Positions 7,912 through 16,485 of a stretch of DNA of 39,535 nt are shown piece by piece. Within the stretch, counting starts at the first letter, position 1. Each line of letters begins with the position of its first letter. The translations under genes were made by a program, and so were the position numbers. Below the pieces are notes generated by a model that had not been told where the DNA came from, made no database searches, and was given only the letters and a program-made list of their open reading frames with translations. Source of the DNA: an uncultured Lachnospiraceae bacterium (lineage in GTDB: Bacteria > Bacillota > Clostridia > Lachnospirales > Lachnospiraceae); contig CAMZDG010000028.1 in NCBI GenBank assembly GCA_947305245.1, positions 1 through 39,535 on the forward strand, given 5' to 3'.

Positions 7912-10809
7912 CTAGTCCCAATCGTCATCAAATCCGTCAAATGTTAGTTCCTTGCTCTTTGCTTTCGTCGAAGCCGCTTTTCCGTTCGCCTTCTCTGCCG
8001 GCTTCTTCGCAGCAGCTGCCGCCGTCTTCGCAGCGGGCTTTGTTGCAGGTTTTACTGCTGTTGCTGGCTTGGAAGCTACCTTTTCAGTTGCCTTCTTCGC
8101 AGATTTCTTTGCCGGCTCTGCCACCGTTTTCTCTGCAGGTTTTACCACTGTTGCAGGCTTTGCCGCAGGTTTTTCCACTGCTGCAGGTTTTACCACCTGC
8201 TTGTTCTCCTTCGGTGCGGTGCTGCAGTAGCGCTTTTCGAAATCCCTCAGCGGCATGGGCTTATCGAAGTAGAAGCCCTGAATGAACTTCACCTTCATGT
8301 TCTTCAGGATCTGATACTGCCGAAGCTTTTCCACGCCCTCCACGCAGATGCTCGCGCCGAGGGTTTCACAAAGATCGCTCACCAGTCGGATAAAGCACTT
8401 GGAGTAATCGTCCTCCGCCAGATCCTTCACAAAGCTCTGATCCACCTTGATCACGTCGAAGGCGATCTCATGCACGTGATTCAGGGAAGAATACCCCGTT
8501 CCGAAATCATCCAGCGCGATCTTGACGCCCAGCTCGCGGATCCTGCCAAGGATGCGCTTCATGCGCTCCATGTCATTGATCGCAAGGCTCTCCGTCACCT
8601 CGAGCACCAGATTCTCAGGCTTTAAGCCCGTCTCCTTCAACGCATTTTCCACGATCTCAACAATGTCATTTTGCAGCAGCTGGATCACGGAAAGGTTTAC
8701 GTTCACCCTGAAATCCAGGCCCCTGTCATTCCAATCCTTACACTGCCTGCAGGCCTGCAGGAGCACGTGGTTTCCGATGGGATTGATCAGTCCCAGATAC
8801 TCTGCCAGCGGAATGAATTCCACGGAGGAAAGGAACCCAAGATTACTGCTGTTCCAGCGAACCAGCGCCTCCGCGCCGGAGCACTTGGGCTCGCCGTCCC
8901 ATACGTCCATGATGGGCTGATAATACACTTCGAACTCGCCGAAATTCTTCGCCGTTGCCTCGCGCATGTTTTTCACCAGGTCAAGCCTGCGGCGGTCCGA
9001 AGAGGAATTTCCGTCGTTATAGAACTGGATCCTGTTCTTTCCTGCCTTCTTTGCGGCATACATGGCAATGTCGGCCTTCTTTACCAGATCCGTCACGCTG
9101 TCGCCGTTGTCCGGGAAGGTGACCGCACCCATGCTCATGGTGCAGTAATAATCAGAATCCTTTAAGAACCAGGGCTTGCTAAAGATCTGCTGAATGTCCT
9201 GCAGAATGATCTCTAAGCGGTCATAGCTCTCCGGCGTGACCACGATCACGAACTCGTCGCCGCCCATGCGGTAACAGGTCTTCTCAATGCCGGGGATCCT
9301 TTGGAACGCATGGGAGATCGCCTTGAGCAGCGCATCGCCGTACTGATGGCCAAGGCCATCGTTGATGTGCTTGAAGTCATCCAGGTCGAGATAGAGAAGC
9401 GCGCCTGTTTTCTTCTGCCGGATGGCGGAATCGATCTGCACCGCCAGGTCTCTTTCACAACACATACGATTATATAATCCCGTGAGGAAATCCGTATAGG
9501 CCTGCTGTTCGATGCGGCCCTGATAATGCTTCTTCTCCGTCACGTCATAGAGGGAATACATCCTTACGACGCTGCCGTCCACCCAGCGCACGTCGGTCAC
9601 CAGGAGGTCATACCAGCGATCCTTCGCCCGATAATACACCTCGCGATGCTCCTCGCCGTTTTCCTGCCTCGGCACGTCCGCCTCGATCAGCCAATCAAAG
9701 TCATCCTTCGACACTTCCGCCCCGAAGGTCTTCTGTAGGAGCTTGTTGACATAGATGATCTTGCGTCCCGCATCGCTCCGGACCATGATGCAGGTGTTCA
9801 GTCCGTCCAGCACAGTCTCCATGGAGGTATAGGCACTGGCCAGAGAGTTCTTCTGGATCCTGCGGGCAAGGAGATTATCCAGGATCTTCACTGCGTCAGC
9901 GGCAAATTTATTCTCTTCCTCATCGAACACGTAAGCAGTCCGATGATTCAGTGCCACCATCATGCCGCCCTCCTTCGGTCCGACGGGGTAGAGCATCATG
10001 GCCTTCACGCCGATCTGATAAACCTCGGAATACTCCGGATTCAGAACGGTGTCCGCACTCAGGATCGCCGCCTGTCTATTTCTCAAAAATGCATAGGTAG
10101 GAATATGTGAAGTGCGATCAAAATAAGAAATGAGTCCGGGCCCCCTCCACTCGCAGATCACGTCCATAAACTTATCGTCTTCCTGAAGCTTAAAGATCTG
10201 CGCCGTATCCAGTTCCATAAAGGAGCTGACGGTCCGAAGCCACTCATTTAAGACAGTTTCAATGGGATCATTGCTCTCAAGGAGCTGGACGATCCGGGCC
10301 GTGGCCTGGTTCATCTTGATGCTGCGTCCCATCCGCTGTGAATTCGACTGATTGCGGAGGTTCTCCGCCTCTGCGCCAAAGTACTTCAGCTTCCCTTGCA
10401 GGAAGGTAATGCTTGCGTCCCGGAGGAGCTCCAGCGCCTGATAGAAATCATCCTCGCTCATGTCCTCGGGTTTAAACACGATCCAAAACAGTTCCTTTTC
10501 GCCTCGCGCCTTGATGGCGATGGCGGTGACGAGCTTTTTCCCCTCAAGCTCTTCGACGGCCATGTCCTCCAGGGAATCCTCCCCCATGACCCGCTCCAGT
10601 GCCAACCTTTCCTGCACGCAGTGCAGATACCTGTCATCTCCGGAGATCCGGGTGATCTTCACCCCTTCATGATTCAGGCAGTACGCTGACACTCCGGAAA
10701 TCTTACAAAACCCGTCTTGAAGCCTTTGCAACTCATTTCTGTCCAACAATTCATGTAACGCCACGTCTTTTCCCCACTTCCCACTTTCTAGTCTTTCTAT
10801 CATCCCCAT
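7912..10809 (-). CDS. PocR-GAF-PAS-GGDEF-EAL protein with a Lys/Ala/Pro-rich histone-H1-like tail
   Basis: 965 residues as the longest frame; a GTG at residue 16 (behind GGGGAAAAGAC) is a possible true start. Order: PocR-like sensory domain (about 16-140), GAF (about 165-315), PAS (about 325-425), GGDEF (about 435-595) and EAL (about 615-860). The GGDEF motif is intact (RMGGDEF, 516-520), without an RxxD inhibition site in front. The EAL domain keeps EALVRW (647), NVNLS, LEVTES, LDDFGTG, IKVD and VEGVE, the residues needed for metal and c-di-GMP binding. It may therefore make, break or do both with c-di-GMP; which dominates cannot be told. No membrane helix is seen. Residues about 871-953 are a low-complexity tail of Ala, Lys, Pro and Val, ending in acidic FDGFDDDWD. 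Such tails bind nucleic acid in H1/AlgP-like proteins; here that is only an inference. Confidence 0.9.
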   Translation of the reverse strand: MGMIERLESGKWGKDVALHELLDRNELQRLQDGFCKISGVSAYCLNHEGVKITRISGDDRYLHCVQERLALERVMGEDSLEDMAVEELEGKKLVTAIAIKARGEKELFWIVFKPEDMSEDDFYQALELLRDASITFLQGKLKYFGAEAENLRNQSNSQRMGRSIKMNQATARIVQLLESNDPIETVLNEWLRTVSSFMELDTAQIFKLQEDDKFMDVICEWRGPGLISYFDRTSHIPTYAFLRNRQAAILSADTVLNPEYSEVYQIGVKAMMLYPVGPKEGGMMVALNHRTAYVFDEEENKFAADAVKILDNLLARRIQKNSLASAYTSMETVLDGLNTCIMVRSDAGRKIIYVNKLLQKTFGAEVSKDDFDWLIEADVPRQENGEEHREVYYRAKDRWYDLLVTDVRWVDGSVVRMYSLYDVTEKKHYQGRIEQQAYTDFLTGLYNRMCCERDLAVQIDSAIRQKKTGALLYLDLDDFKHINDGLGHQYGDALLKAISHAFQRIPGIEKTCYRMGGDEFVIVVTPESYDRLEIILQDIQQIFSKPWFLKDSDYYCTMSMGAVTFPDNGDSVTDLVKKADIAMYAAKKAGKNRIQFYNDGNSSSDRRRLDLVKNMREATAKNFGEFEVYYQPIMDVWDGEPKCSGAEALVRWNSSNLGFLSSVEFIPLAEYLGLINPIGNHVLLQACRQCKDWNDRGLDFRVNVNLSVIQLLQNDIVEIVENALKETGLKPENLVLEVTESLAINDMERMKRILGRIRELGVKIALDDFGTGYSSLNHVHEIAFDVIKVDQSFVKDLAEDDYSKCFIRLVSDLCETLGASICVEGVEKLRQYQILKNMKVKFIQGFYFDKPMPLRDFEKRYCSTAPKENKQVVKPAAVEKPAAKPATVVKPAEKTVAEPAKKSAKKATEKVASKPATAVKPATKPAAKTAAAAAKKPAEKANGKAASTKAKSKELTFDGFDDDWD

Positions 10810-10814
10810 AAAGC

Positions 10815-10856
10815 AAAAAAACTCCGCCGGCCCCCAAAGCAGGCTTCACGAAGTTT
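10815..10856 (-). terminator. Terminator between the LytTR gene and the GGDEF-EAL gene
   Basis: Minus-strand AAACTTCG (10849-10856) pairs with CGGAGTTT (10819-10826, one G-T pair), the GC-rich interior adds further pairs, and the stem runs into seven Ts. It ends only a few bases before the annotated ATG at 10809, so it could also attenuate the GGDEF-EAL gene. Confidence 0.65.
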
Positions 10857-10916
10857 ATTCTATCATATTTTTTGACTTTTGTATACAAAAATTGCGCGAA
10901 AAATAAGGGAGATTCG

Positions 10917-11615
10917 CTAATTTCTGGCACTTAAGACGGGAGAGACTTCCTCTCGGAAGGACTTGCTTACGGGAAGTATCGTGCCATCGTTTAATCGAAT
11001 GGCATCCTCTGTGAATTGGGAGACAAAACGGCGATTGACGATATAAGATTTATGAACGCTGATAAACCCTTTGGGACGATGCCCAAAAAGGTCGTTTTTC
11101 ATGCCGAAGTATTCGAATTCGCCGCATCTTGTCACGATCCTGACGTTGCCCTCGTCACATTCCACGTAGATCACGTCCCCCTTCGGCACGGAGAAATGCC
11201 ATTTCCCGACCTGGAATTGAAAGATGGCCTGCTGGCGCTTCAGCGCTCTGATGGCATGATCCAAAGCGTTCAAGACTTCATCGATCTCAAGTCCGGTGAT
11301 CAAAGCATCGAAGGGGAACGACTGGATCACGTCCCTGGGAATGTCTTCCTTGTCCGACACATAGATGATATGAAGGCCCTGCTCGCCGAGCTCGTCATAA
11401 ATGACCTTGCCTGCTTCGAGGTCCAAAGTGCCCTCCGGCTGCGCCCCAAGGAATAAAATGTCCAGATTCTTTCCCGTAAAGAGGGTATCTATCATGTCGT
11501 CGATCGTGTCCCAGAAGATGACTTCAAACAGCTGATTATGCCTTTTTTCATATCTGGAAATCCCTTCTCGGAGGATCTCCTTCGTCTTTAGGTCGCAAAC
11601 GCCAATATGGTACAT
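10917..11615 (-). CDS. LytTR-family transcription regulator with a degenerate receiver
   Basis: The frame is open from a TTG at 11699, but that codon lies between the -35 and -10 of a strong promoter. The ATG at 11615 (MYHIGVCD), with AGAGGGG in front, is therefore taken; 232 residues. The N-terminal 120 residues have the receiver layout but lack its chemistry. The start reads GVCDLK instead of an Asp-Asp pair, and the expected phospho-Asp position reads LFLGAQPE, without Asp. The C-terminal LytTR domain is clear (VIYVECDEGNVRI, FISVHKSYIVNRRFV, LNDGTILPVSKSFREE). It probably binds DNA without being phosphorylated. No LytS/AgrC-type kinase is nearby; the kinase upstream belongs to the OmpR pair. 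It is transcribed alone from its own promoter, which carries a large inverted repeat. Confidence 0.87.
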   Translation of the reverse strand: MYHIGVCDLKTKEILREGISRYEKRHNQLFEVIFWDTIDDMIDTLFTGKNLDILFLGAQPEGTLDLEAGKVIYDELGEQGLHIIYVSDKEDIPRDVIQSFPFDALITGLEIDEVLNALDHAIRALKRQQAIFQFQVGKWHFSVPKGDVIYVECDEGNVRIVTRCGEFEYFGMKNDLFGHRPKGFISVHKSYIVNRRFVSQFTEDAIRLNDGTILPVSKSFREEVSPVLSARN

Positions 11616-11679
11616 CCCAAACCCCTCTGCCCCTTCAAAACTAGTCACGATGCCGCGTAAGGAATCAATCACGATTGGA

Positions 11680-11709
11680 AATATATCAACGGAAAACAAC
11701 GGTTGTCAA
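11680..11709 (-). promoter_or_regulatory. SigA-type promoter of the LytTR gene
   Basis: Minus strand: TTGACA (11704-11709), 18 bp spacer, TATATT (11680-11685). The match is near-consensus and lies 65 bp before the ATG at 11615, which decides that start over the TTG at 11699. Confidence 0.75.
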
Positions 11710-11800
11710 CAGCAAAAACGAAAATGTATCGCCGGCAGTACCAAGGAGTTTGCCGCCTCGACACCCGTTCGTTGTTTTTGCTTATTTGTCGACAACCGTT
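11698..11800. repeat. Long imperfect inverted repeat overlapping the LytTR promoter
   Basis: Arms 11698-11720 and 11770-11800 share AACGGTTGTC...GCAAAAACG in inverted order, with a 4-bp insertion in one arm. A smaller CGGCA/TGCCG pair lies inside. One arm covers the -35 element. A binding site for the LytTR protein itself or another dimeric regulator is a reasonable inference. Confidence 0.6.
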
Positions 11801-11863
11801 GACAATTTATGACATTTAATTGATGCCGTTCGATTTACGAAGTTCCAATCGTGCCGCTCGATT

Positions 11864-13807
11864 TTATGCGATCAGCGGGAAGGTCAGGATGGCCTTAAAC
11901 AGGTCTCCGTCCGTCGAAAGCTGAAGCTTTCCGCCCTGCAGCTCCATCAGGCTGCTGACGATGGAAAGACCAAGTCCGGAGCCTTCCGTGTGTCTGGAAA
12001 GGTCTCCGCGCACGAATCGTTCCATGAGCTCCTCCGGCGGTACGTCCAGCGCATATTTTGACACATTCTTGAAGGTGATCTCCGCCTGCCCGTCCACCTG
12101 TCTTGCACTGAGATACACTCTCGTGTCCGCCTGCGCATACTTGCAGATATTGTTCATCAGATTCTCGAACACGCGCCAGAGCATGCGATGATCCGCCAAA
12201 ATCCGAAGCTGCTCCTCGCATTGTCTGACCACGAGTTCCAGCTTCTTTTCCTGGAGGCGCGGCTCGAATTCACCCAGGCATTGTCCTAGAAGAACCTTGA
12301 CCTCGCAGGGCTCTAAGTGCACCTCCAGGTTCCCCGTCGATGCCTTCGATGCCTCCATGAGATCCTCGATCAGTTTCTTCAGCCGTGAGGACTGTTTATG
12401 AAGGTGCTCCGCATATTCCGTGATCTTCTCATTCTCCGTCTTCTCATTCCTGATCATGTCGGAGAAATTGATGATCGAGGTGAGGGGCGTCTTTATATCG
12501 TGGGAGACATTCGTGATCAGCTCCGTCTTTAAGCGCTCGCTCCTGGTCCGCTCCTCCACGGCCACGGAGATACTGCCGGCCATGGAATTGACGTCCTTGC
12601 CGATCCCCTGCATGGGACGGGGCAGACGGGATACGTCGATCTGCGCGTCGTACCTGCCCTGCGCCAGCTCATGGGTGGCAATGCGGATCTTTTCGATGGC
12701 GATGCCGACCCTCAGGATCCAAGGGATCAGAGCGATCTTGACCAGCGCCAAAGCGCAAAGTACCCTCCAAAGATCATCCTCCCAATAGAAGAAGATGGCG
12801 ATCACCACGGCTTCCATCAGATACAGGAAAAGTTCAAACAAAAGAAGCTTCCAGGTCAGGGACAGATTCTCAAAGATCTCTTTCCACGAAAGGAATAGCT
12901 TTCCGATCCAAGTCCAGATCCAATGGCAGAGCGTTCCACGATACCAACCCTTATGCTTCAGACGCCAGATTATATATAAAATGATCGAAAGCAGAAGGAA
13001 AACGGCGCCGGCGCCCAAGGCGATGGCCACTTCAACCTGCCCCGGCTGAAACACCAAAAGGAGTTGATAGAGCGCTCGCAGCAGATACCAGATTGCGTAG
13101 CCGCAAACGCATATCGTGAGGTCCAGGGGGAGCCTGTCCAGCCCTGTTTCCCTGTCAGGGCTTTTCCGCCGAACGTATCGTCCCGCGAGCAAAAACAGGG
13201 CTGCGGAGACGACAAAGAGTGCCGCGAATCCGCCGGCCACGGCGAAGCGATACTTGATCCAAAAGGTCTGCAGCTGATAATTCTGAAGGAGAATTCTTTG
13301 AAAGACTCCCTTGTCGAAGCGGATATACACCCTGTACTTGATCACTTTCCCTGCCTCGGCGGTATCCGGGTGGTAGGGAACGATGCTCTCCATCGCTTTG
13401 TCCAGTTCGTCGACCGAAAGATTCCCGCCGATCAGTCTGCCGTTTTCATGCTTGACGTAATACTCGACGTGATATTTTTTCGCCGCCGCCTTGGCCGCAT
13501 CCCAGCCTTCCTCCATGCCGATCTGCAGGATCCACTCGGAAAGCCGAAGCGCAAGATAAGAATCGGTATCGCCCTCGTCTTCCCCATGTTCGAGGAAGTA
13601 TTTCACAAGCTTCGTGTCCAGATTCTTCTCCAGCTCTTCAAGAAGAGTGCGCACCTCTTCCTCTTCCTGCGTGGTCTGCAAGGCGCGATCATTCATTTGA
13701 AACACCTTCTCGCTCACGAGATAGTAGGTCCCCGTGCCAAGGAAGGTTGCACCCGCGAGACTGATCACCAAAAGGATCAGCGACAGCGGGAAAATCAGTT
13801 TTTTCAT
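11864..13807 (-). CDS. Membrane sensor histidine kinase of an OmpR-type pair
   Basis: 647 residues, GGAGAA before the ATG. One N-terminal transmembrane helix (about 5-28) is followed by an outside domain of about 155 residues. After that come several more helices (about 188-208, 228-252, 258-282, 320-342, 348-368), a HAMP-like linker (about 370-420), a HisKA domain with phospho-His in VSHDIKTPLT (His436), and an HATPase domain with NLMNNICKYA and GSGLGLS boxes. The extra membrane helices between sensor and HAMP give it a layout unlike simple two-helix sensors. It starts 4 bp after the stop of its response regulator, whose last codons hold its RBS, so the two are translationally linked. Signal unknown. 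Confidence 0.93.
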   Translation of the reverse strand: MKKLIFPLSLILLVISLAGATFLGTGTYYLVSEKVFQMNDRALQTTQEEEEVRTLLEELEKNLDTKLVKYFLEHGEDEGDTDSYLALRLSEWILQIGMEEGWDAAKAAAKKYHVEYYVKHENGRLIGGNLSVDELDKAMESIVPYHPDTAEAGKVIKYRVYIRFDKGVFQRILLQNYQLQTFWIKYRFAVAGGFAALFVVSAALFLLAGRYVRRKSPDRETGLDRLPLDLTICVCGYAIWYLLRALYQLLLVFQPGQVEVAIALGAGAVFLLLSIILYIIWRLKHKGWYRGTLCHWIWTWIGKLFLSWKEIFENLSLTWKLLLFELFLYLMEAVVIAIFFYWEDDLWRVLCALALVKIALIPWILRVGIAIEKIRIATHELAQGRYDAQIDVSRLPRPMQGIGKDVNSMAGSISVAVEERTRSERLKTELITNVSHDIKTPLTSIINFSDMIRNEKTENEKITEYAEHLHKQSSRLKKLIEDLMEASKASTGNLEVHLEPCEVKVLLGQCLGEFEPRLQEKKLELVVRQCEEQLRILADHRMLWRVFENLMNNICKYAQADTRVYLSARQVDGQAEITFKNVSKYALDVPPEELMERFVRGDLSRHTEGSGLGLSIVSSLMELQGGKLQLSTDGDLFKAILTFPLIA

Positions 13808-13811
13808 AACG

Positions 13812-14504
13812 TCAATTCTCCTCCATGCGATAGCCCTGCCCCCAGACCACCTTCAGATACCTCGGCTCGGCCGGATTGATCTCAATCTTTTCGCGCAGAT
13901 GCCGGATGTGGACTGCCACCGTGCCCTCACTCCCGAGGATCCCCTCTTCCTTCCAGACGTAAGAATAGATCTCCGAAGGCGGAAACACCTTGCCGGGATG
14001 ACTCATCAAAAGCTTTAGGATCTGATATTCCGTCGGCGTGAGTGCGATCAGTTCCCCGTCAAGATGTACCTCCCGCCTTTCATCATTCAATTCGATGCCG
14101 CCGATGCGAAGGACGTGATTCTTTGCCATACTCCCGCCGAGCATGGTATATCTTCGAAGTTGAGACTTCACGCGGGCCACCAGCTCCATGGGGTTAAAAG
14201 GCTTCGTGACATAATCATCCGCGCCCTCGCCAAGGCCGACGATCTTATCCATTTCCTCACTCTTTGCCGTCAGGAAAAGGACGGGAACGTTGCTGAACTT
14301 TCGGATCTCCGAAAGCGCCTCCAGCCCATTCATCTCAGGCATCATAATATCCATGAGGACGAGATCGATCATGTTTTCCTGCACGATCCGTACCGCCTCT
14401 TTCCCCGTGTGCGCCTCGAAGAACTGGTATTCCGGATTCTGAAGATATACCTTTAACGCATACAGGATGTCTTCCTCATCGTCACATAGTAAAATATGGT
14501 TCAT
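13812..14504 (-). CDS. OmpR/PhoB-family response regulator
   Basis: 230 residues from the ATG at 14504 (GGGGGAAGG just before); the open frame from the TTG at 14522 adds six unlikely residues. Receiver: acidic pair Asp8-Asp9 in LLCDDEED, phospho-Asp52 in VLMDIMMPEMNG, Lys in FLTAKSEE. C-terminal winged helix with VALTPTEYQILKLL, WKEEGILGSEGTVAVHIRHL and VWGQGYRME, typical of OmpR/VanR-type regulators. It is cotranscribed with the histidine kinase directly downstream. A pair of TTTAAGATTT repeats 21 bp apart in front of the gene is a probable operator and suggests self-activation. Confidence 0.95.
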   Translation of the reverse strand: MNHILLCDDEEDILYALKVYLQNPEYQFFEAHTGKEAVRIVQENMIDLVLMDIMMPEMNGLEALSEIRKFSNVPVLFLTAKSEEMDKIVGLGEGADDYVTKPFNPMELVARVKSQLRRYTMLGGSMAKNHVLRIGGIELNDERREVHLDGELIALTPTEYQILKLLMSHPGKVFPPSEIYSYVWKEEGILGSEGTVAVHIRHLREKIEINPAEPRYLKVVWGQGYRMEEN

Positions 14505-14579
14505 GCCCTTCCCCCGTTTCAAAGCAAGTTTTCGTCTGCCGCTTTCATTCTAACATTAAACCACCTTAAGCTCAATCAT

Positions 14580-14617
14580 CTTATACAAATCTTAAACTTT
14601 GCAAAAGAAATCTTAAA
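14580..14617 (-). promoter_or_regulatory. Direct-repeat operator and -10 element of the two-component operon
   Basis: Minus strand: TTTAAGATTT at 14608-14617 and again at 14587-14596, 21 bp apart (two helical turns), then TATAAG at 14580-14585. No good -35 is present, as expected for a promoter activated by an OmpR-family dimer bound to direct repeats. Its target is probably its own operon, 75 bp downstream. Confidence 0.6.
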
Positions 14618-14656
14618 GGTTGAACGGGTAACTACCCTTAGCGGAGCTTCGCAATC

Positions 14657-14687
14657 AAAAAGAGGGCAACTCGCGTCGCCCTCTTTC
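14657..14687 (-). terminator. Rho-independent terminator after the small helical protein gene
   Basis: Minus-strand AAAGAGGGC (14678-14686) and GCCCTCTTT (14659-14667) form a 9-bp stem that runs into TTTTT. Confidence 0.85.
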
Positions 14688-14693
14688 CCGCTA

Positions 14694-15122
14694 TCAATCA
14701 ATGCCTGCATCCTTCATCAGCTTTTCCATGCGCCGTATGGCTTCCTTCACTCTTGCCCTAAGGCCTGCGATCCTCGCCTGCGCATAAATGTCAGGGCCCA
14801 CGCCGTCCAGTCCAAAGTCCAGGACCGATCCCAGCACGCCAAGTCGCATGTACTTTTGATTGGCATAATCCGTCGGATCATTTTCCCTGCGGAACTGCTG
14901 CAGCCAGATCATGGCGTCGCGGATATGCGCTTTCGCCGATTCGATCTTAGCCAGCTTGATGCCGGAGACAAGATACATGCCTCCCACCACGTCGATGATC
15001 CCCCAGCGAAAGGCGCTGTCCAGATCCTTCTTGGCCTCCTTGAGACTGTCCAGCGCATGCTTGGAAGCCTCAACGACTCTTCTTTTTTCAGCGTCCACCT
15101 TACTAAGCTTTCTCTTGCTCAT
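14694..15122 (-). CDS. Small helical protein of unknown function
   Basis: 142 residues from the ATG at 15122 (GGAGAGG 8 bp before); the longer frame to 15164 lacks a ribosome binding site. The sequence is rich in Lys, Ala, Arg and Glu, mostly amphipathic helix, and contains a more apolar stretch FRWGIIDVVGGMYLVSGIKL (about residues 35-55). I do not recognise the family. The gene stands alone, with its own terminator downstream, between the XRE regulator and the two-component operon. Codon use looks like its neighbours. Confidence 0.7.
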   Translation of the reverse strand: MSKRKLSKVDAEKRRVVEASKHALDSLKEAKKDLDSAFRWGIIDVVGGMYLVSGIKLAKIESAKAHIRDAMIWLQQFRRENDPTDYANQKYMRLGVLGSVLDFGLDGVGPDIYAQARIAGLRARVKEAIRRMEKLMKDAGID

Positions 15123-15230
15123 CTGATCATCCTCTCCATTCGTCCTTCGATGAAAGAATAGCACGTCCCGGGGAGAGATACAAGTGTTTCAAACCGGTTT
15201 TCTCTTCGGTCATCCAAGGCCGCTTTATGA

Positions 15231-16256
15231 TCATTGATCCTTTGCCACAAAGCGTTCATATTTTTCGTCCTTTTTCCGATAGACGTACTCGTCCCTGCCG
15301 CAGCCGTCCAGGACGATCTCATCCTGCTGATAGCGCTTGACAAACCAGCAGTTCTCATCCCCGCTTCCAATGGTGTTGCAGGCCAGCTTCACGCAATTGA
15401 TCCCCTCCGGCTCACCCGGCATCCGATAGTCAAAATCATAATGGGACTGGCAATAGCCTTCCGAATTATCTTTATAATTTCGGAGCCGAAAATACTGTCC
15501 ATAAGAGCGCAGGCCTAGGTCAAAGGGAACCACGAAGCTGCACCCGCAGTAGACATTGTCGAACTCCGGACGGATGGAATAAATATATTCCAGCTTGCCG
15601 GTGCAAAGACTGATCTGAAAGCACTCGGCGGACGCGTATAGTCCGACGCCCCTTCTCCATTCCTCCAGGCACCTGCGGATCCCAAGCTCCTTCACGGTGT
15701 GCAGGGGATACTCTCCGTGATTGACAAGGAAGGTCTCCAGTCGCTCCATCTTGCCAAGTCTGTCCCGTTCAAAGTGCGCTCCAAGCTGCCGCCTGCAGCC
15801 CTCATCGTTCGAGATGGTTGCCAAATCACCCATTGCATCCTCATATCGAAAGGCATAGGTAAGCACTCCCGTCTCACAATCCTTTTCGCAGATCGCGACG
15901 AGCTCCTTTTGATCTCCGCTCCCAAGCCAAGCCTTGGCGCCCATCGCCGTCTTCCCCTTCGCATAATACTCCAGCGCAACCTTCTCCGTCTCAACGATCT
16001 CAAGGCAGCCCCTTCTGTAAACACCGCAGGAAAACGGCACGCCTTCGTTCTCAAAGGTCGAGACTCTAAGGAGAAGCTCATCCGTGGAAATACAAAAGAA
16101 TCTGCTGATCGCAACGATCTTTCGCACCTCCGGCACGGCCTGATCCAGCTCCCATTTCGACACGGTCTGTCTCGTGGTCTCCATCAATTCCCCAAACTGC
16201 TCCTGGCTCATGTGGCGCGACGTGCGAAGCTCCTGTATTTTTTCTCCAAGCGTCAT
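15231..16256 (-). CDS. XRE-family regulator with a large C-terminal domain of unknown function
   Basis: 341 residues with GGAGGA before the ATG. Residues 1-65 form a Cro/C1-type helix-turn-helix (LGEKIQELRTSRHMSQEQFG, RQTVSKWELDQAVPEVRKIV, STDELL). The remaining 270 residues are mixed alpha/beta, rich in Tyr, Cys and Glu, and are not recognised. They contain no transmembrane helix and no TPR pattern. Such proteins are frequent in Lachnospiraceae and may sense a ligand through the C-terminal domain. It lies alone, 70 bp upstream of a separate small gene. Confidence 0.85.
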   Translation of the reverse strand: MTLGEKIQELRTSRHMSQEQFGELMETTRQTVSKWELDQAVPEVRKIVAISRFFCISTDELLLRVSTFENEGVPFSCGVYRRGCLEIVETEKVALEYYAKGKTAMGAKAWLGSGDQKELVAICEKDCETGVLTYAFRYEDAMGDLATISNDEGCRRQLGAHFERDRLGKMERLETFLVNHGEYPLHTVKELGIRRCLEEWRRGVGLYASAECFQISLCTGKLEYIYSIRPEFDNVYCGCSFVVPFDLGLRSYGQYFRLRNYKDNSEGYCQSHYDFDYRMPGEPEGINCVKLACNTIGSGDENCWFVKRYQQDEIVLDGCGRDEYVYRKKDEKYERFVAKDQ

Positions 16257-16318
16257 AATTTTGTCCTCCGCTTTCTATGTTCAATTTCGTGTAAATTTCC
16301 GAAAAGCTTAAGCCATAT

Positions 16319-16356
16319 TGAAAAAGACATAAGCGGCATGCCTCGCTTATGTCTTT
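16319..16356 (-). terminator. Terminator downstream of the first sigma factor gene
   Basis: A perfect 13-bp inverted repeat (AAAGACATAAGCG at 16323-16335, its complement at 16344-16356). On the minus strand it runs into TTTTT, 130 bp after the sigma factor stop; it also has a shorter T run on the plus side. Confidence 0.75.
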
Positions 16357-16485
16357 ATTATAAAATAGGATTTGTAAAAATGAAACCAAGAAATGATGGA
16401 ATTTTGTCAACTGTAGGTTGCGTTTCATTGGCTCTGGGCGAAAACCCTGGCACTCATCTGACGGGTGCGCTTCCTCTTTAGATGG

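Noticed and set aside
10810..10916. c-di-GMP riboswitch before the GGDEF-EAL gene
   Set aside because: The gap is too short and has none of the conserved aptamer motifs; only a terminator-like hairpin is present.
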